From the NCBI GenBank assembly GCA_019096065.1, contig JAGUCH010000003.1, forward strand, positions 124,001 to 188,000: a stretch of 64,000 bases of DNA. Direction: 5' to 3'. Under the pieces are notes generated by a model that was not told where the DNA came from, searched no databases, and saw only the letters and a list, made by a program, of their open reading frames with translations. This document shows positions 1 through 11,270 of this stretch, piece by piece; position 1 is the first letter of the stretch; every line of letters begins with the position of its first letter. The stretch is from Paracyclopina nana. Its lineage: Eukaryota; Arthropoda; Copepoda; Cyclopoida; Cyclopettidae. Position numbers and translations under genes: made by a program.

Positions 1-3000
1 CGTGGCCGACCCGTTCGAGTTGGGCGGGTCGCCGTCGTTGAAGTAGGCACTGGTTAAGCCAGCGTCCAAGTAGGTCACTTTAAAGTCCATCGTTCGTTTG
101 CCCAGCAAATCTCGGCCCTCCTCCTCCCTGAAATTGGCAATATTCTGAATTATAGACATCCCGATCATAACAACAACAATTGTTCGTTAGATGGCGCTTT
201 TTGAAAGCATGGCAAGTTTTGGGTAGATTTTATGACCATTTTGACATCAAAAGTGTAATGCTCAATTTAGGGCCAAATTAGCACAGAAGCAAATAGCGCA
301 TTAGCTGAAAAAGCTGCAAAATAAATTCAAGGATTGCTTCTAAAATAAAAAGAGGATTATTCTCTTTTGGTGCTCCTAGTTTATAATTATGGAAAATATA
401 GTTGAGTTCAAGTTGGAGTGGGAAAATTGGGTTTTTTTTTATCCCGGCTTTTCTGGCAGAAAAAACTGAACAAAAACAGCGCTACTTAAGATTTGAATGA
501 ATTCCTCACATAATTAGCACAAAAGCCAAATTGAGGATTTATTCGAAGTGATTGTAATGTTTCTGGTAGCTCTGATTCACTTTCCGGCCTACCCGATTTC
601 ACCCTTAAAGGCCTGAAGGAATCCCTATGGTCAATGCTTCCTCTGACTCCCAAGTGTTTTCCCTAAATGCCACCAGGTGGCAGATATGACTCCATATCTC
701 TTTTAAAAAGCATTCCTTATTAGTTTTTCAACTTCAACAATGCAATGGGGAAAGGCTAGTGGATTCTGAGTAGTAAACGGAAAAATAGTTATGCGAGGCG
801 CGCAACCTTTCTCCGCGCTTTCCGTCAACCGCGCGCTCTATTATGATTGTAATTCCGCTGTAGCTTACATCAGTGGCCGGTGCGTGGAGATGATAAAGTC
901 CGGCTTGGAGTTTTTGTACACTAATCTCGATGAGGTCTGGAGCCATTGCCACTTTTGATCTTTGGCTTGGAGTCTGTAGGCGATCATCCCGCTCGCACCC
1001 GTTTTCAGCACTGCAAAAAGTCGAATTGCAATTATATAGACATCTTGATCATAACATTCCTTCAGGCCTTCAAGGGCGAAATTGGGTAGGCCGGAAAGTG
1101 AATCAAAGCTACCAGAAAAATTACAATCACTTGGAATAAATCCTCAATTTGGCTTTTGTGCTAATAATGTGAGGAATTCATCCAAATCTTAGGTAACTCT
1201 GTTTTGGTTCAGTTTTTTCTGCCAGAAAAGTCAGGATCGAAAAAAAGGCCCAATTTTTTTCTCTCCAACTGGAATTAAAATATTTTTCAATTTTGGCGCC
1301 ACATACTTTGAATAGGAGCACCAAAAGAGAATAATCCTCTTTTTATTCAAGAAGCAATAATCCTTGAATTTATTTTACGGCTTTTTCTATTTGCTTCAGT
1401 GCTAATTTGGCCCTAAACTGAGCATTACACGTTTGATGTCAAAATGGTCATAAAATGTTTCCCTACCCAAAACTTGCCATGCTTCACCACAAGAGGGCAG
1501 TGTAATGTTATGATCATGATGTCTATGTTTTAACCAGCATTGGGAAAAGCTTCTTACGTTCTTGGTGAGCGCTGGCGACGTAGGCGAGGTCGTCGTGGTG
1601 GACGAGGTCGTAGCCTCCAATGTCTGACATCTCTTCCTCGTCGTACTGGAGCATCTCCTTGCCCCGCTGGTCCATGGAGACGAAGCCGAAGTCGAGCTTG
1701 TGCTTCGACTTGAACATCACCTCCTTGTGCGGGATCTCGAGCAGCGAGGGCGGGCCGAAGGGCGTGCACAGGCAGAACAGGGCCAGGGGCGCCTCCTCAC
1801 TCTTCTTGTTTTGCCCGTGGAGCACCTTGATCTTCCCGCGAATATCCAGCCTCTGAAAATTAGCCACATCAGCATCATAACAGCAACCAGGGTGACCAGA
1901 AAATTTGAGCGGGTTGTAGCCAGAATTTTTCCTAAAATAGCCACGTTTGGCTATCTCAGAAAAATTGCTCAAAATAGCCACAAATTGGTGAAAAATAGCC
2001 ACATTTTAAGGAATTTTCTAGGTAATATTAAATTATTATGAAAATTCTTCCAATTTTTGCGATTGCTGTGGCTGAAATCAAGGATTTAACAATGATTTTC
2101 TTCATATTTTGGTGGCAAAAATTTTTTAAAAAGTCATCCACTTTTGCAAATTTAATTTTTTCCCCCACTTTTTTCATGATTTTCAAGCGTTTATTAAGTC
2201 AAAATATCAAATTTTTGGACTTTTCAAAAATAGCCACAAATGGCTATGGCTATTCGGCCTAAATTTCCGTAGCCACACATGGGTCAAAAATAGCCACTTT
2301 GGCTATAAATAGCCACATCTGGTCACCCTGATAGCAACATTGACGCAGAGCGACCCTAGCGGCCTTTTAGTGCAACAGCTGGGACTCTAGATAATAACCT
2401 TTCAAATGATAATTACTTTATGACGCTAGAATGGTTTGAAATCTATCATAACCAATGGGTACTAAATAGTATAATAATCCTGAAGCAAGTTGGCCATTTT
2501 CAATATTTGTCCACTCTAAAGAAAGTTACTTTTTGTCTTTATGCATATGTAAGGATATAAGCCATCTTCATCTGCTGATTGACTTTTTTTTCATAAGCAA
2601 GTCTGTAAAATGCACTTCAACTGAGATATTTGCTAACAAACTTATTATGCAGAAATGATCAAGTTTGCCGTTATAGCATGGCTATATCTCCGTTTCCGTT
2701 CATCCTAGCGATTTCACTATGAAGTAACTTAAGTTTTATTATTGCATTTTAGTGGGGGTCATTGAAGCAAACAATGCCCAAAAAATGAACAGTTTTTGCG
2801 TTAACCGTTTTTGAAAATTTCATGTTATTGGAAGCCTTCTGCAATATTATGAAAATATGCAATTCTTGGGTGTTATAAATAGTTTGGGTTAGGTCATTGG
2901 CCAAGTCAATGTGTGAGGTATTAGCTTTGCTTCTTAGCTATTTTTGCCTACACATGAAATAAAGGCATGCTCACGAGGAATCCCGAGGTGTTGTCGAGCA

Positions 3001-3813
3001 GGCATCTGAATCGAACGGTGAAGGATCTGTCGAGCAGGTGATGATGGTCCGAGGCGAGCAGCTCCTGTAAGCCGATGCCCGAATCCTCTTGGCCGAGGAA
3101 CGAGTCCCAGCCGAGCTGACGTTGCAGCTCCTCGCGATCCTCTGAATGGACTAGCTCATACACAGACTGGTGAATTACATCGGACTGCAATAACACGGCC
3201 GTAATTGTATTCTCCCCATATAGGGCGGCTAATTTACGAGCTCATTTACCTGATGGAACCCTAGATACGTTTCTATTGTGTGCGTGGCAAAGAAAAGCTC
3301 CCCGTTGCAGTCGAGGATCATCAAAAACCCGTTGAGAGCCTAGGACAGAAATGCAAATTAAGTTCGTTATTGTTGTAGCCCAGCGGCTTTTGGTATGGAC
3401 TTCCGCGCGTGCGGTCCGGGTTCGAGACCCGGTCGCGCCCGTTTTTTCCCTGGCTCACCTGGAGGAAGATGTCTCCGTCCAGAAGATGGTTGTCGTAGGT
3501 GAGGAAATCTCTGCGGTAAGGCCCGTCCACCAGCTCGTCCCGCTCGCGTTGCATGGCCACTGAAAAACGGGTTAATTCAGGTGTAATTAACCTTGCTTAA
3601 GTGAAGGACCTACCTTGAAAGTAGGTCTTGGTCCTGAGGAAGGCCACAGCCAATCTGAGGATGGACAGCCTGTCCAGCTTGGACAGAATGTTCTGCTCGA
3701 AGGGCAGAAGTGAGGCCAAGTGGTCGAGTTCGCCATTGAGTCGTTCCCTGTGACGTTTGGAAGGGTTGCTTTTGGCCTGGCTCGAGCTGTCCTTTGTTGG
3801 GGTCGGCCGCAGG
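1..3813 (-). CDS. ss: Aryl hydrocarbon receptor / spineless (bHLH-PAS), partial
   Basis: Ligand-sensing or appendage-patterning transcription factor that pairs with ARNT/tango in the nucleus. Seven exons were read on the minus strand: 3614-3813, 3459-3559, 3250-3339, 2975-3184, 1558-1852, 869-1010 and 1-127 (runs off the edge). All splice phases agree and give about 388 residues. In order they encode the basic region with [17 protein letters not shown], the helix-loop-helix ending [13 protein letters not shown] ([41 protein letters not shown]), PAS-B ([15 protein letters not shown], then ASGMIAYRL and [19 protein letters not shown]), and the spineless-type stretch [16 protein letters not shown]. 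That last stretch fits insect spineless better than vertebrate AHR. The start codon and extreme N-terminus must lie upstream of 3816, and the C-terminal activation region lies left of the window. Several introns are filled by transposon remnants. Confidence 0.95.
152..630 (-). mobile_element. Inverted-repeat MITE, family A (ATAGACATC), copy 1
   Basis: Non-autonomous element in an AhR intron, reverse orientation to the copy at 1036-1526. Its left end reads ATAGACATC..GATCATAAC. Its body shares GGTAG..TTTTATGACCATTTTGACATC, AGCACCAAAAGAGAATAAT (inverted) and AGGCCTGAAGGAAT. The right end near 630 is eroded, so that limit is approximate. Confidence 0.75.
869..1010 (-). CDS. ss: AhR/spineless exon: second half of PAS-B
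   Basis: A 142-bp exon with acceptor TTTTTGCAG and donor GAT/GTAAGC. It starts with two bases completing the Leu codon begun at 1558 and encodes [18 protein letters not shown], then the conserved [19 protein letters not shown]. It is squeezed between two oppositely oriented copies of one inverted-repeat element at 152-630 and 1036-1526. Confidence 0.93.
1036..1526 (+). mobile_element. Inverted-repeat MITE, family A, copy 2 (intact ends)
   Basis: A 491-bp element filling nearly all of the AhR intron between 1011 and 1557. The terminal inverted repeats agree at about 23 of 25 positions: ATAGACATCTTGATCATAAC on the left and its complement ending GATGTCTAT on the right. There is no coding capacity. 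It contains CCACAAGAGGGCAGTG near its right end, which resembles the vertebrate CTCF core. Other copies occur at 152, 11905/12640 and 34290. Confidence 0.85.
1888..2330. mobile_element. hAT-like MITE with 8-bp target duplication
   Basis: The element starts CAGGGTGACCAGA and ends TCTGGTCACCCTG, perfect 13-bp terminal inverted repeats of the hAT type. It is flanked by ACAGCAAC (1880-1887) and ATAGCAAC (2331-2338), an 8-bp duplication with one mismatch, the length expected for hAT. The body is AT-rich with many AATAGCCAC motifs and no transposase ORF. It lies 35 bp upstream of the AhR exon start at 1852. Confidence 0.88.
2339..2480. mobile_element. Truncated copy of GGGCGATCCTAGCGG family repeat
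   Basis: The stretch around 2345-2395 (GAGCGACCCTAGCGGCC, CAACAGCTGGGACT) matches the ends of the family at 40790 and 48700. The rest is diverged, so the right limit is uncertain. Confidence 0.5.
2540..2921. mobile_element. MITE family E, diverged copy
   Basis: Similar to the palindromic element at 20057-20619: both contain TTTCATAAGCAAGTCTGTAA, GGCTATATCTCCGTTTCCG with variants, TTTTAGTGGGGGTCATTGAA and a right end TTTGGGTTAGGTC..GCCAAGT. The left arm is worn. It sits in the AhR intron between 1853 and 2974. Confidence 0.7.
3360..3448 (+). repeat. tRNA-derived SINE fragment in a 119-bp intron
   Basis: It carries an A-box-like TAGCCCAGCGG and a perfect T-arm (CCGGG, loop TTCGAGA, CCCGG) that includes a B box, followed by TTTTTT, a Pol III stop. 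The 5' side does not pair with the 3' acceptor side (TCGCGCC), so a working tRNA is unlikely. It lies antisense to AhR and occupies nearly the whole intron between exons 3339 and 3459. A related copy is at 63219-63285. Confidence 0.65.
3614..3813 (-). CDS. ss: AhR/spineless exon: bHLH DNA-binding region
   Basis: First exon found of the gene on this strand. It opens after a TTTTTTCAG acceptor in phase 2 and ends CAAG/GTAGG. It encodes a short basic linker, the DNA-contacting [11 protein letters not shown], and two helices ([35 protein letters not shown]). A preceding exon with the initiator Met and the rest of the basic region is required by the phase, but I could not find it. Confidence 0.93.
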
Positions 3814-3816
3814 CTG

Positions 3817-4680
3817 AAAAAATAAAATATGCTGATTCAATTTGACAGCAAAAAAAGCATTGAAGAATTCGGGGAAAATTGGCCATCTATAGTACACTGC
3901 TTTATCGATAAATCGTTCCCCTCAGCCCTGAACAATTTACGAGCCAAGGTGTGTGTGTGTGTTAAGGCCCTGCTCATATAGTATCTCAAATACATTTTAT
4001 TCTATATACAGTATTTCCACTAATTCAGTTGATCGATCCATGGATTCATTTTCCATGGGAACTAATATCCGAATTCCAAAGAAGTAAGATAAAACTACCA
4101 AGGTTCGAACCACCGAAAGTTGGATTAGCATTTCAATTCTCTAGCCATTGAGCTGTGGAAACTCCATACAAATTAAACTTCATGATACTTGTCAGCTAGT
4201 ACAACTCGTTTGTTTAACGCACTCACTTCGTTCGTGCTTAGAAAGTGGCACTCGTGTTTTTCCATTTTAAAATCCTCCCTCAGCTAGCTCGGAATAAATA
4301 ACTGCTTCATCTTGGTAAATCTCCTTGTGAAGTTGTTAAAAAAAATTCAAAAAAAACCAATCTGATTATGACATAGATGAGGAGGGCCAGGGAATGGAGG
4401 CAGCATGAGTAATGCTCACTGACTCTCTCAACTGAGAACAGCAGCAGTGGAAAAGGTATAACTAGTGGTACACCTTTCTTTTGGAGTGGTTGGCCATCGA
4501 TCCGTCTGGCTCTGCCATAAATGTGCACCATATGGACTAACTGCTAATTTCAACGTGATGATGCTCATGAACAAAAACAAACCCAATGCATTTTCCATTA
4601 GCATTGCCAATAGTCTGCCTCCCCACTGTGTATTATGTGTGTGTGGGGATTTAAAAACCAACCTACTATGGCTTGCCAAC
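3817..4680. other. No gene recognised
   Basis: Upstream of the first AhR exon found. It contains a (TG)n run near 3950 and AT-rich sequence. Short ORFs here lack family features. It could be intron or promoter of AhR. Confidence 0.5.
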
Positions 4681-4681
4681 A

Positions 4682-5075
4682 ATAAGCCAAAGGCGAAAAG
4701 CCGCTGGATTCGCAGCGCCATCTATCTGGCAATTTGGCCAAGTACATTTGACATGGCTGCGCTACATAGACGATTTAAAATTGGCAACTGATTGGCTTTC
4801 GGAATTCTTATGCCGAAAACTTTATCGATACGACATAATCTATAGATAAAATGACGCCCTTTCAAGCACTAAACCTATTTTAAATTCACGCAAATTTCCA
4901 AGCTGCTCATCGTTGAAACTCAATTATTAAAGCCTGGCTCCGTTAATCAGCCAGTCAAATTGCCGCTCTCAATCAATGTACAAGTTTCAAGCATGACAGT
5001 TTTGCCAAAAACACTTGCTCAAAAAGCGCCATCTGTCGAAAAAGTACGTCGCTCCCCAGGCTTATTGTCTACCCA
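4682..5075 (+). mobile_element. MITE family C (ATAAGCC), copy 1
   Basis: About 394 bp, starting AATAAGCCAAAGGCG and ending CAGGCTTATT. Internal landmarks are shared by all copies: CAGCGCCATCTAT, GGCCAAGTACATTTGACATG, GCCTGGCTCCGTTAATC, ATGCGACAAGTTTTGCTCAT-like, and AAGCGCCATCT near the right end. The termini form a short inverted repeat around TA. There is no coding capacity. Confidence 0.8.
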
Positions 5076-5879
5076 GTTTCGCCTACAATGGCCGCAAGGT
5101 GGCGCCACTCTGATACTGGTCTGATGTCTATATACTACTACTACGTACGTACAGCTAGCATTATCGTAGTAGGTTTGTGGTTGCGTGTGGAAAGAGTGCA
5201 CACACAAGCAAGCCATGATGACTGACAGCCAAGCTCTCGGGGAAGTTTTACAGGGTGGCACACAAAAAACCAAACTTACTACAACAACAAAATTCAGCCT
5301 GGCAAAAAAGCCAAGTTGAAAAGGCACAATTAAAAAATTCCCTACATAAAAACAGAGGCCAATTAGACATGCCTTTCCATCAAAATCAAGTAGCAAGGCT
5401 TTTTTCAATATTGACACCCTGTCATTTTGAAAATAAGCTTTAATGTGCACGTTGGACTTGATGCCAGGGTTGAGATGACCGTTGCCATATTATGACACGA
5501 AAATCTAGTAGAAAAATTTAATGTAATCAACCACTGTATTTTTATGTTCAGTCTTATTATTATAGAATATTATTTAATGCTGACATCAGCCACTCAATGT
5601 AGAATATGTGCTAGACAAACAGTTTTGCGGTGGTGAATGTGTATAATATTCCCTGATTAAAAAGTGCAATGAGCCATAAATTTCGCGGCCAGTATTACAT
5701 AAAGCGTACAGAATGTAGGCAAGGTTGCAATAAATCAAAGATGAAAACAGATGTTCCTGCTCAACCGCGGAAAAATGTGCATTTTTCAGGTGCGAAATTG
5801 AATACTTTTTTTTCATACACTTTTTGTAATTAGGACTTTTTATCATATTCGAATTTTGCTGAAACAGTAGCCAATCTTG

Positions 5880-6603
5880 ATTAGTTGAGTTCAGCTTGTG
5901 CTAGCCAAGTTCAGTTGGTTTCAGCAAAGTTAAGCGAGCTGCTATGCTGACATTTCAACGCGTTGCAAGTCAGCAGCAGATGAGCTCACTTAGCTTTTTC
6001 TCAGTAGAGCGAGCTTCAATTGCGACTCATATGAAAACGCTTCGTTTTGAAGTTCCGTTTGATAACTTAGTTTAACTTAACTTGTACTGCATTAAGCAAA
6101 GTCAGGATCCACACATGCATAAATATTTGACTATGGAGCTGAGCGCAGCCTCACTTTTTTCATATCTTTACTTGACTAACTAGTCAATGATATGGGAACG
6201 CCCTTGAATAGCTAAGTTATGTGACATGTTAAGCTTATTTCAGTTGCATAATCAGGTATGTAAGCGAACATAGGGCGATCCTGTATTCGAATTTTGAGTC
6301 AAGTTTCCTGGGTTTTGAGGTTATTTCAGTGCATTTTATGTTAAGTTAAGTTTAGCTCATCAAACAAGCAAACTTCAAAAAGTGTTCTAAGTGTTGCTAA
6401 GTTAAACTAAGTTATCAAACGGAACTTCAAAAAGAAGCGTTTTCATTTGAGTCGCAATTGAAGCTCGCTCTACTGAGAAAAAGCTAAGTGAGCTCATCAG
6501 CTGTTGACTTGCAACGCGTTGAAATGTCAGCATAGCAGCTCGCTTAACTTTGCTGAAACCAACTGAACTTGGCTAGCATGAGCTGAATAACTTGACTAAT
6601 CGA
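5880..6603. mobile_element. Fold-back element with about 200-bp arms
   Basis: The left arm (about 5880-6085) and right arm (about 6399-6603) are near-perfect reverse complements. Shared blocks include GCTAGCCAAGTTCAGTTGG, GACATTTCAACGCGTTGCAA, GATGAGCTCACTTAGC and GAAGTTCCGTTTGATAAC. The roughly 310-bp loop contains TTAAGCAAAGTCAGGATCC, also found in the palindrome at 60111-60656, so the two belong to one family. No ORF of note. Confidence 0.85.
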
Positions 6604-6619
6604 GTAATGTTTTTAAGGT

Positions 6620-7090
6620 GGGCCCCGCAACAACAATGACACAGCTAAGCAATATAGCTTTAGGTGGATCCCACTACAATTAAGAAGGTAAGCAAAGCTA
6701 TGTGACTTTTCTGCTCATTTCTCAGTAATGTCTGTTTCGATTGGTACCAAATTTGGAGGGATTCATGAGAGCGACCTAATAATTGTTCATGTCAAATTTG
6801 GAGATTACTGATAACTAGTAACCAACTTTGTTGGCTTATTTCTCAGTAGATTCTGCATCGATTGGTGCCAAAATTGGCGGGATCGCTTAGAGTTGCCAAA
6901 AAATTGACGAATTTGGAGCAAATCCGAGGCTGATATATAAAAACCAATTTTATTTTGCTCATAACCTTTTTGAATGTGACCTCAGATTATTAAGCAACTC
7001 TTATGAATCCCGTCAAATTGGGTACCAATCGATGCAAAATTTACTGATTTTTAAGCCAGCAAAGTTACGTAGCTTACGCTTAGCTAAAAT
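6620..7090. repeat. Direct and inverted short repeats
   Basis: The motif TCGATTGGTRCCAAATTTGG, with a GGGATTC/GGGATCG follower, appears near 6740 and 6860 in direct orientation and near 7010-7040 inverted (AATTGGGTACCAATCGATGC). It is probably the eroded arms of another fold-back element. Confidence 0.5.
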
Positions 7091-7783
7091 TATCAATAGT
7101 GCACGCTATCGATATCCGATTATTCTCTGCTCATTTGACAGCTTTTTATATATTTCTGCCCATGATAAAAGTGAATAATGAAAATGTTCCAATTTGACCG
7201 ACTTGAATTCGATCTTTTTCCTTTGTTGTTCAGCTGATTGTTTTTTCCCTTCTTTAGCTTTAATTTTCAGTTTTTAAAAAAAACCACGGAGTTCAAATGT
7301 AGTAAATAAAAAGTAGTAGCAAAAGTTTTAATTATCATTCAATTGTTCGTGGAGGAGCAATCAAATTCGTGAAGATTTAATTGTATTTCTCACGGCTTTT
7401 ATTGCTGCCCTCAAGGCAAAAAATTTATTCCAGCTTTTTTTGAAATTATTCAAAAATTAAGCTCAGTGCCATAAAAAGGCGGGAAAATGATTGGAATTGG
7501 AAGGAAGATTTATTATCTTGATTTGTGGTTTTGTTCACTTCATCAATTTAGCGGAAAAAGGAGACTTTTTTGAATATCTCCAATGCTCCACCCAAAAGTG
7601 TGCGCGTACAAAAGAGTGAATTCCCCCACTGTGTGCTCAAGAGCCAATGATGGGGATGTTTGCACAATGGGGGGTGACACTCTCAGTTGTCGCGCATATA
7701 TTTCAAAAATGGCAATTGTGACATGTTCACCAAGCAGAATTAACAATTGCCAATTTCGGCTGAAAATGGCAAAACTAAATAGA

Positions 7784-8085
7784 AAATGAAATAAGGCAAA
7801 AAGAAAGCTAAAATATGAAATGTCTCATTTTTTTACCTCAAGATTGTTATTAGAAAAAAGCCTTTTTCTGAATTCCCAAAATCTAAAATCTGAGCTTTAA
7901 ATATAATATAAAATGAAATGAGGCAAAAAGAAAGCTAAAATATGAAATGTCTCATTTTTTTACCTCAAGATTGTTATTAGAAAAAAAGCCGAATTCCCAA
8001 AATCTAAAATCTGAGCTTGAAATATAATATAGAATGAAATAAGGCAAAAGGAAAGCTAATAATCTATGAAATATCTCGGGCGTTT
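7784..8085 (+). repeat. Tandem repeat, about 125-130 bp unit, 2.5 copies
   Basis: AAATGAAATAAGGCAAAAAG starts units near 7786, 7914 and 8034. The first two units are almost identical, differing by small indels in the TTTTCTGAATTCCC stretch. The third diverges after about 50 bp. Confidence 0.8.
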
Positions 8086-8089
8086 TTTT

Positions 8090-9480
8090 TAATTCTGGAT
8101 TCCCAATAATTGGAGCTAGGAAAAAACATTGATTGGAGCTCATGAATTTTTTAATTGTTTTTTGTGTGTTTAGCCTACCTTTTATTAGATCTTCTTCGCC
8201 TTTTGGTGGCATACACTGTGCTCAGAGGATTGGGCGAAGAATTCATGGCAAATCAATCATTAACCTTGACACTCGGGCAAATTTCTGCCAACTTGAAAAA
8301 GAGTCGGTCAAATCGAGTGTGGAGAGCTGCTGGAAAAGGTCTCTCCGATTCATTCGTGGTAAGTGAACAAAAGAAACAATCTCCGCCTCTTTTGGCGCCA
8401 GCCAGCCAATGACGAACCCAGAGACCGCCCTCCAAGGGACGAGCCCACTTAAATAGCCAAGTGCAGCAGGGCTACCAGAACTGGCATTTCAAATCAGTGT
8501 GCAATCTCTGCCTCATTTCCCAAATTTGCATTTGAAAAAATGCTTCAAAAAGATTTTTAAAAGTTGTAAAAATTGAAAGTTGGCTCATTTTGGTATCAGG
8601 AATCTGGTTGTTGTTTTTTTTCAGCAGGATTTCAGATTAGCCTAAAATGGCCACTTTCATAGTTTCTTATTTGCAGTTGTGATGATTGTTATTGGAGATT
8701 TCAACTGTGGCTTTTTAGAGTGTCAGCTGATTCCGTGCTGGCTGGGCGGCGTGGCGTGGCGCGCCGGTACGTGACTCCCGCACTGGTCAAAAAACAATAA
8801 CAAAGCACTCAAAAACAATGAAATGGCGCGGTTTTAAATTGTTTTCCTTTTTTGGGAAATAATTGGAAATTAGAATAATAAGTGTGGGAAAAAGCTGACA
8901 TTATCTTCATAATCATCAGGAAAATCCATGAGCAGCTGCCTGGCTTTGACATTTTGACATTCTGACATTTTGGCTCATTAAGAGGAGTGATGTCTGGTAG
9001 CGCTGACTTTATTTGCTCTGCTTTCAAAGCTGGCTTATTTCATAACAGTGGAAAGCTGTGTTTCTTCGATAATATCAAACCATTTGGGTACATATAGGGA
9101 AAAGGCCAATTTTACACAATTATTTAAAAGCAATGACCCAATTATCCATTTCCTCAATTGCCGATCAGTTCAACGACCATCATCCAAAAAAAGTAAAAAA
9201 AAAAGTGAAATAAAGCTAGTGTGAGACCGGTTTCCCTCCAATCTGTTTGGCACCACCAATCTTGTTTTGACATTGGCCTTATTTGGAAGACTTCTTCTTC
9301 TTCTTCAGCTGCTAAATTTGAAACAGTTCGCCCCCTATCATATTCTGGCTTGACAGGTGGTTCCCAGCTCTGAGATCAGGTACAAAAACCAGCCAAAAGC
9401 AACGCACCTCGGGTCACCAAATTTGGGCCAAAACAAAGCCACAAAAACTGAAGTGAAGGTCAATTTATTGTCTGGTAGAT
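8090..9480. other. No gene recognised
   Basis: AT-rich sequence with a (TTC)n tract near 9290. Small ORFs on both strands show no domain, signal or family feature. Confidence 0.45.
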
Positions 9481-9504
9481 TTCGGTTCTTAGATTCTGAT
9501 CTTT

Positions 9505-10600
9505 GACTAATTTTCATTTTTAAATATATATCATTGATGTTTTCTTATTTTTATTCAGAGGCCAAATTTGAGGCCATTGATGTTTTCTTATTTTTATTCA
9601 GAGGCCAAGTTTGAGGCCATTGATGTTTTCTTATTTACATTAAGAGGCCAAATTTGAGGCAATTGATTTTTTTTAAAAGATTTGTTTTTATGTTTAGGCC
9701 ATAATCAATTTTAAGGCCTAATTTCAGGCCATCGATTTTTTTTATAAAATATTTCATTTTTTATTTTTAGGCCATATATCAATGTTAAGGCCTAATTTCA
9801 GGCCATTGATTTTTGTATATAAAATATTTGTTTTCTATTTTTAGGCCATACATCAATTGTAAGGCCTAATTTCAGGCCATTGATATTTTTTATAAAATAT
9901 TTGTTTTCCATTTTTAGGCCAGATATTGATTTTGGGACTAGTTTTCATTTTGAGGCCAACTATCAGGCCATTGATTTTTGATACAAGATTTGTGTTCTAT
10001 TCTGAGGCCAGATATTGATTTTGTGATTAGTTTTCATTTGAAGGCCCAATATCAGGCCTTTCTAGGCCAAATGGCCCATCAATAAAATCCATAAATTCAG
10101 GGCATTTCTTTACATAAATGAGGGTAGGGATGAGTTGCCCTCCGATGATGAGCGCTCAGTGCAGAGTCAAAGTGGCGCCACTCTGGCGCTGTCGGCGTCA
10201 TTTTGATGTTGGTCATGAAAAACTCAACAACAACAACTACTGAGGCAAATCAGCTGCTACTGAGTACTGGAATACAATGAAGCCCAGGAAATAAATGCCA
10301 GTCAAACTAGTCAATTTTGGGGGGCTGAAAATTGCGGTTTAATAAGGACCACCAATGTTTTGCCCCGAGCAAAAAAGCCTAATTAAATAATTACATAGTA
10401 TTTTCCATGTCAGTTCTTAAATTGATTTTTAACTAATTTTTATTTTATCATTTATTTGAGGCCATTGATTTTCTTACTTTTATTTAGAGGCCAATTTTGA
10501 GGCCATTTAATTTTCTTACTTTTATTTAGTGGCCAAATTTGAGGCCATTTAATTTTCTTACTTTTATTTAGAGGCCAAATTTTTACAGGCCACTGATTTT
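9505..10600 (+). repeat. Degenerate GAGGCCA tandem array in two blocks
   Basis: Units of about 43 bp (TTGAGGCCATTGATGTTTTC, then TTATTTTTATTCAGAGGCCAA) begin near 9510. They drift to about 60-bp units with GGCCATTGATTTTT and TAAGGCCTAATTTCA up to 10075. A second block, 10440-10600, uses TTTTCTTACTTTTATTTAGAG. About 370 bp of non-repeat sequence separates the blocks. Confidence 0.8.
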
Positions 10601-10979
10601 TAATATTTTTTCTTGGGTCTTATAGTTCAATTTTTGGCTATAAACTATTTTTGAGCATTATTTCGGAATATTTGCTGACAGAGAGAGCTTCTTTTTCCGG
10701 CAAAATGATCCGATTAGCTGATATTGATTTTGTAAAAGTTAATCTCCTTATGGATTAATTCATTATTATACAGCAAAAAATTAACCTCGACTTACATAGC
10801 ATGAATGTATGGAACATTTCCCAGCCTCAATTTTCAGAGTCAAAGGAATGTAAAAATGGTTTTTGAGCGGAAAGAATTGGGATTTTCCTCACGCAACCTA
10901 TCATTCTTTTTCTCATTTTTGTAGCAATGCATATAAAAAAGTTAGTTAATAGAAAATATTTAAAGAGTTTTTTATTTTG

Positions 10980-11270
10980 ACTGTTTATTATGTTATATAT
11001 GATTTTGGCAATTTTGACTTCAAATGCAAGCCTCTAAAATGCCTAGAAAAAAATTAAAAGCATTTTTGTCGGTTTTTTTGATAGCTTATATCTCTTTTCC
11101 TGTTCACCCTAGCAATTTTGTTATTAAGTCAAAAAAGTTAGATCTGACAATTTCAGAGGGGGTCAATTTTATTCATTACGCCAGAAAAATGTACAATATC
11201 AGAGAGACAGGCTTTTTAAGATTTCATGTTATGGGCAGGTTTGAATTTAGTGCAAAAATGAACTCTTAAA
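10980..11270. mobile_element. MITE family E, strongly diverged copy
   Basis: It shares AAGCATTTTTGTCGG-like and TATATCTCTTTTCCTGTTC..CCTAGCAATTTT with the middle of the 20057-20619 element, followed by GGGGGTCA. An 81-codon ORF here is best read as chance. Confidence 0.45.

Noticed and set aside
11024..11269. 81-codon plus ORF with a hydrophobic start
   Set aside because: Coincides with a diverged MITE family E copy.
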